The translations under genes and the position numbers were made by a program. Under the pieces are notes generated by a model. The model saw only the letters and a program-made list of their open reading frames with translations. It was not told the DNA's origin and searched no databases. DNA of 22,282 nt. Origin: Elysia marginata. Taxonomy: Eukaryota; Mollusca; Gastropoda; Plakobranchidae. This document shows positions 18,901 through 22,282 of this stretch, piece by piece. Every line of letters starts with the position of its first letter. Within the stretch, counting starts at the first letter, position 1. The stretch covers positions 146,817-169,098 of the forward strand of contig BMAT01000165.1 of the NCBI GenBank assembly GCA_019649035.1, written 5' to 3'.

Positions 18901-21269
18901 CCCAAGGAATCCAATTTCCCCATCCAGGTTTCCACTTAATGAGTAAGCTATGAAGTAAAAACAGCAGCAAGAGGCAAAAACTGTTTGCAGGTTTGCCTAT
19001 TCCAAGCTCTATTGCATTGAATTTGAAGAAGCTTAATTGTACAACTAGAGTCATGTGATTTTAACTTGTATGTTCAACACATACAAAGTCTGGGACTTCA
19101 ATTTTTTTAAAATAAAAATTACAAAGAACAATGTAATGTTTTGAAAATTTTCATTTTTGAACAGTTTTGACTGTGTGCATTGACATATTATTAAGGATTT
19201 CAAACAAAAATCAAAGTGATGGGTTCAATATTTACTATTAATGTTAATATGTGGTTTTGTGTCAAATACTCTTAAAGTTATAGGCCTAACTTTATTTAAA
19301 AATAAACTTGATTGCTAAACATACTCAGTGCAATGTACATGAGATTATACATTAATGACATAGACATGCCAAGTATAATTTACAGTCCAGTCCAGATATT
19401 TTGAACCCAATAGGAACTAAATTGTAACTCATAAAAAGAGGAACAAAATTGGCTGTCTCAATGTAATTTAATTGCTGCCCTAGTTACCCATGGCAAGAAG
19501 GGTAGTGAGTGAGAGTGAATATAATTTAAACTTAACAAGTAGGCTATTGGAATTGTCTTAATTCAAATTATTTGGACTCTACTGTGTATGTTTTAAGACT
19601 TGAGTTTGCTATTGAATTCAAAGTGTTAGTTTTTACTTTTTAGCAAAAAATATACATCTCTCTAATGCCTTTATTTCATTAACCTAATCAGTGCTAAAGC
19701 CAGGGATATAAATCTTGAAAAGATTCAAAATAAAACAAATGGTCAAAAGTACGCAGCTTTTTGTTTTTTGGAGTCACTGAATTTTTTTTTTGTGTTATTC
19801 CCTTGGATTGATTACCTTAGGGAGCTTCTCTACTGCCAGAAATAATTTTTTTTAATTATTATGTGGTTATTTGCCCTTATGTCACATTAGCTTGGAAAGA
19901 TTTAATAAAAAAAAAGAACTAAATTTTTCAGTGCATACCTGATAATTCGACATTCAGAGGCCCAAGGCCCAGGACATTCATGTTGAGTTAAGAGAAAGTC
20001 AAATTATAAGTGTTTTTTTACCCACATTGTTTTAAAAGGAATTATATTCTTTCATACCCGCTACAGTTTAAGGAAGACAAGAGTTACTGGTTAGGCAGAA
20101 ACTCAATGACAGATAAAAATTTCAGCGCTGTAGAGCCTAACCATGTGTGGGGACAGGACAGAATAATTACAGAGGAATCAACTTAAAGGCAACACCTATA
20201 AGGGAAACTCTTGCTCAATGTCAACACTTTTTCGCAACTCATTCTGTATATATCTTTATATCTTTGTAATGGTTAAAGTCAAATCTTGTTTAATTAAAGT
20301 CAGCACATTTTTTGGTACCAAGGTATTGACTTAATAACTATAAGGATTCCACTAGGTAACAGTTTGATCTGATATGAGAACTTAGTGTCAAATTTAGAAA
20401 AAATGAATTGAGTAGCATGTCGATTTGAGTAAAAATATACTAGTAGTTGTAACATTAAATGAGGAAATATGAAGGACTTCAAAAAAAGTAAAATATAAAT
20501 TTATTTATATTAAGTGGAGTGCACTTTAAGATTGGCTGTGCATGTGCTAAGACTTTTGACAATTTTCACCCTATCAATGTTCATAGAGGTTCAAAATTGC
20601 CGTAACCTTTTCAAAGACAGGTTAATCTATACATAACAAGTGGCCATTTTTAGAAAATCATTTGTCTCGCAACCAGGCTTAATGAGTGAAGTCGCAAATT
20701 TTGCATGACAAGCTCTTGGTATTTTGGCCACAGCAAGTTACAGTAAATTATAAAAATTTTGTGGAAATAAGTTGATAAATCTCATGGTTTAAAATATAGA
20801 GACAAAGAGGAATAAATCTCCATTTCATGTCATTTTTCTCAAAATTAAAGTTTCAGACTTCACACTCATTCACGCTGACTATGAGACATTTATTTGTCTT
20901 ACAGTTATGACTGGTTGTATGTCAAAAGATTTTAAATTCATTCCTAAAAATTTTTAATTTTTATGTGGGGGTCAAAAGATCTTTTATACAGTCGAGATAT
21001 TTGTCTGTATACCATTTCACTAAGTTGGTCTATGGTCACTTTGGGATTTATAAAGGATTATAGAACTTATGATTTATTTATGTACAAACATATAACTTAA
21101 AAGAAAAAAAAAAAGGTTTTGCGATTCTCTCAGCTCCTTAAAACTGGCTTAAAATAGTTAAATTTTCTGGAACATTTTTCACATGCAAACAAAAAATAGA
21201 AAAAGCAAACATAGGGTACCTATAAAACGCTAAGACAGTATGAGTAAAACAGAGAACAGAGAAAAAATT
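18901..21269. other. Intergenic stretch, nothing recognised
   Basis: AT-rich DNA with homopolymer A and T runs and only short chance open frames on both strands. I see no RNA gene, mobile-element coding remnant or regular repeat. Confidence 0.5.
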
Positions 21270-21837
21270 TCATTGATGGATGATAACACATTTATTTAAT
21301 TTACTGATAAAAATCCAACAGTTTCAGAAATCAAATCACCTGCTTTTGCAAAATTTGCCGTTATCATTTTGAGAATATTTCACACACTCATACACTTTTT
21401 TCCATATCACACCAAAAAGACCAATAAAGAGCCTTCATTTACATTACAGTGACGTCATTACATAGATCACACATTCAACTTTTCTTTCATAACATGAAGC
21501 AATGTCTTTCATGATAAAAACATAGAAAGCTGTCTGAAAAAAAGTCTCACCATTTTATTTTTCATCAACTTTTCTTCCTTAATTTTTCCAACATAACATT
21601 ATGTACCAATCATTCTTTCAAAACATCAAATAAAAAAAAAAAATGAAACACTGACATTTAATCAGTCAACTTGAACTTCTAGAAATCACAATGGCTGAAA
21701 ACATCATGTAGTGTGTATATTCTAGAAGAAAAAAAAAACAAACAAACAAATGAATCACATAGACAATAGAGACACTCTTATTGTAGTAATTTTTGTTGAC
21801 CTCGACACCTAAGCTGCTCACTTCTCATTCATATCCC
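21270..21837 (-). CDS. Probable terminal exon and 3' UTR of a convergent gene (only about 5 codons inside)
   Basis: On the minus strand a strong acceptor (TTTTTCTTCTCTCCGCAG, preceded by CTAAT as a possible branch site) ends at 21838. The exon then reads GG-GAT-ATG-AAT-GAG-AAG-TGA, i.e. DMNEK-stop if entered with one base pending (stop at 21820-21818). The other two phases also stop within 15 bases. About 540 bp of 3' UTR follow to an AATAAA (21296-21291, minus sense). The gene body lies past the right edge and cannot be identified. If this is a false acceptor the region is simply non-coding. Confidence 0.35.
21291..21296 (-). terminator. Poly(A) signal candidate of the convergent gene
   Basis: TTTATT on the plus strand is AATAAA on the minus strand, placed about 520 bp after the putative stop. 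Other AATAAA copies occur further left, so the choice is tentative. Confidence 0.3.
21450..21457. promoter_or_regulatory. Perfect CRE/ATF palindrome
   Basis: TGACGTCA, the full cyclic-AMP response element core, in a CpG-poor AT-rich setting. It lies in the putative 3' UTR of the convergent gene, so it may be chance; one such 8-mer is not improbable in a window this size. Confidence 0.25.
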
Positions 21838-22282
21838 CTGCGGAGAGAAGAAAAACAATTAGATAATTTACCAAGGAGTTCAGATAGACAACTAATAGAG
21901 CTGATTATTCAAACCAAACCAACCAAGAACCTAAACCTAGCATCATGATACATTTAAAACCGTATTGAAATTCATTAAAAATTCAAAAGCTCAATGCAAA
22001 AAAAAAAAAAATACAATTAGAAGAAATTATCAAGGTATTGCACAAATTATGTATCAAAATGAAAATTTGGACTTGTCCATGACTAAAGCATGTAACCAAA
22101 TAATACATGAGAAGACTCTGACCAGAGACTTTGAAAAAAATTAAATAAGTCCCTATATATCACATAGGGGCCTACACCCTTTCACACAGGAACACATCAA
22201 GTGAAAACAGGATATGCATCATGTGAAACAAGCTTAATCTGGCAGAATGAAATTCAATGTTTTTTAAGCAAAAAACACTGGA

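Noticed and set aside
17078-20482. Several minus-strand open frames of 60-87 codons after the zinc-finger gene
   Set aside because: They are short and Phe/Leu/Ile/Lys-rich, without motifs or splice structure, as expected from AT-rich 3' UTR and intergenic DNA.

Overview
This window is animal nuclear DNA: AT-rich, with GT-AG introns, split coding exons and long non-coding stretches. The many AGATCT/CTAGATCT words, the scattered ACATGTA motifs and a decayed LINE with an EYA-VW-like C-terminus suggest a mollusc, probably a heterobranch gastropod. That placement is inference from sequence style, not from a marker gene.

Layout. (1) Positions 1-5576, minus strand: the 5' half of a gene I do not recognise, encoding a Ser/Thr/Gln/Asn-rich, low-complexity protein. 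Four well-supported exons (5555-5415, 4500-4426, 4174-3917, 1284-1169) join in frame. The gene appears to run off the left edge. Its introns hold a diverged second copy of the Asn-rich exon (310-385), a CpG-rich island with a consensus donor (2340-2560) that may be an internal promoter, and a tandem 175-bp duplication. (2) About 5860-6560, minus strand: a 5'-truncated LINE remnant, C-terminal part only. (3) About 6560-9640: intergenic or 5'-noncoding DNA with AGATCT-rich patches and a perfect 34-bp direct repeat. (4) 9641-17039, plus strand: the main gene, a C2H2 zinc-finger protein of about 1,450-1,480 residues. It has a long unstructured Ser/His/Gln-rich N-terminal half spread over several exons and one very large exon carrying most of the fingers. 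A 107-base N gap lies in one intron. (5) 17040 to about 18900: 3' UTR and flank with several candidate poly(A) signals, two of them inside a duplicated 97-bp segment. (6) About 21270-21837, minus strand: probably the last exon and 3' UTR of a third, convergent gene whose body lies beyond the right edge.

The zinc-finger gene is the centre of interest. It has 24 canonical C2H2 fingers in two clusters. Fingers 10-16 and 19-25 form two collinear seven-finger blocks of exactly the same length (573 nt each) with matching DNA-contact positions. Between fingers 6 and 7 sits an 84-nt segment, exactly one finger repeat long, that has lost its zinc ligands, is open in frame, and begins with GTGAGA and ends with TTCTCAG. 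It therefore reads either as a dead finger or as an in-frame intron whose removal leaves a normal-length finger linker. The three genes show no sign of working together; they are simply neighbours.
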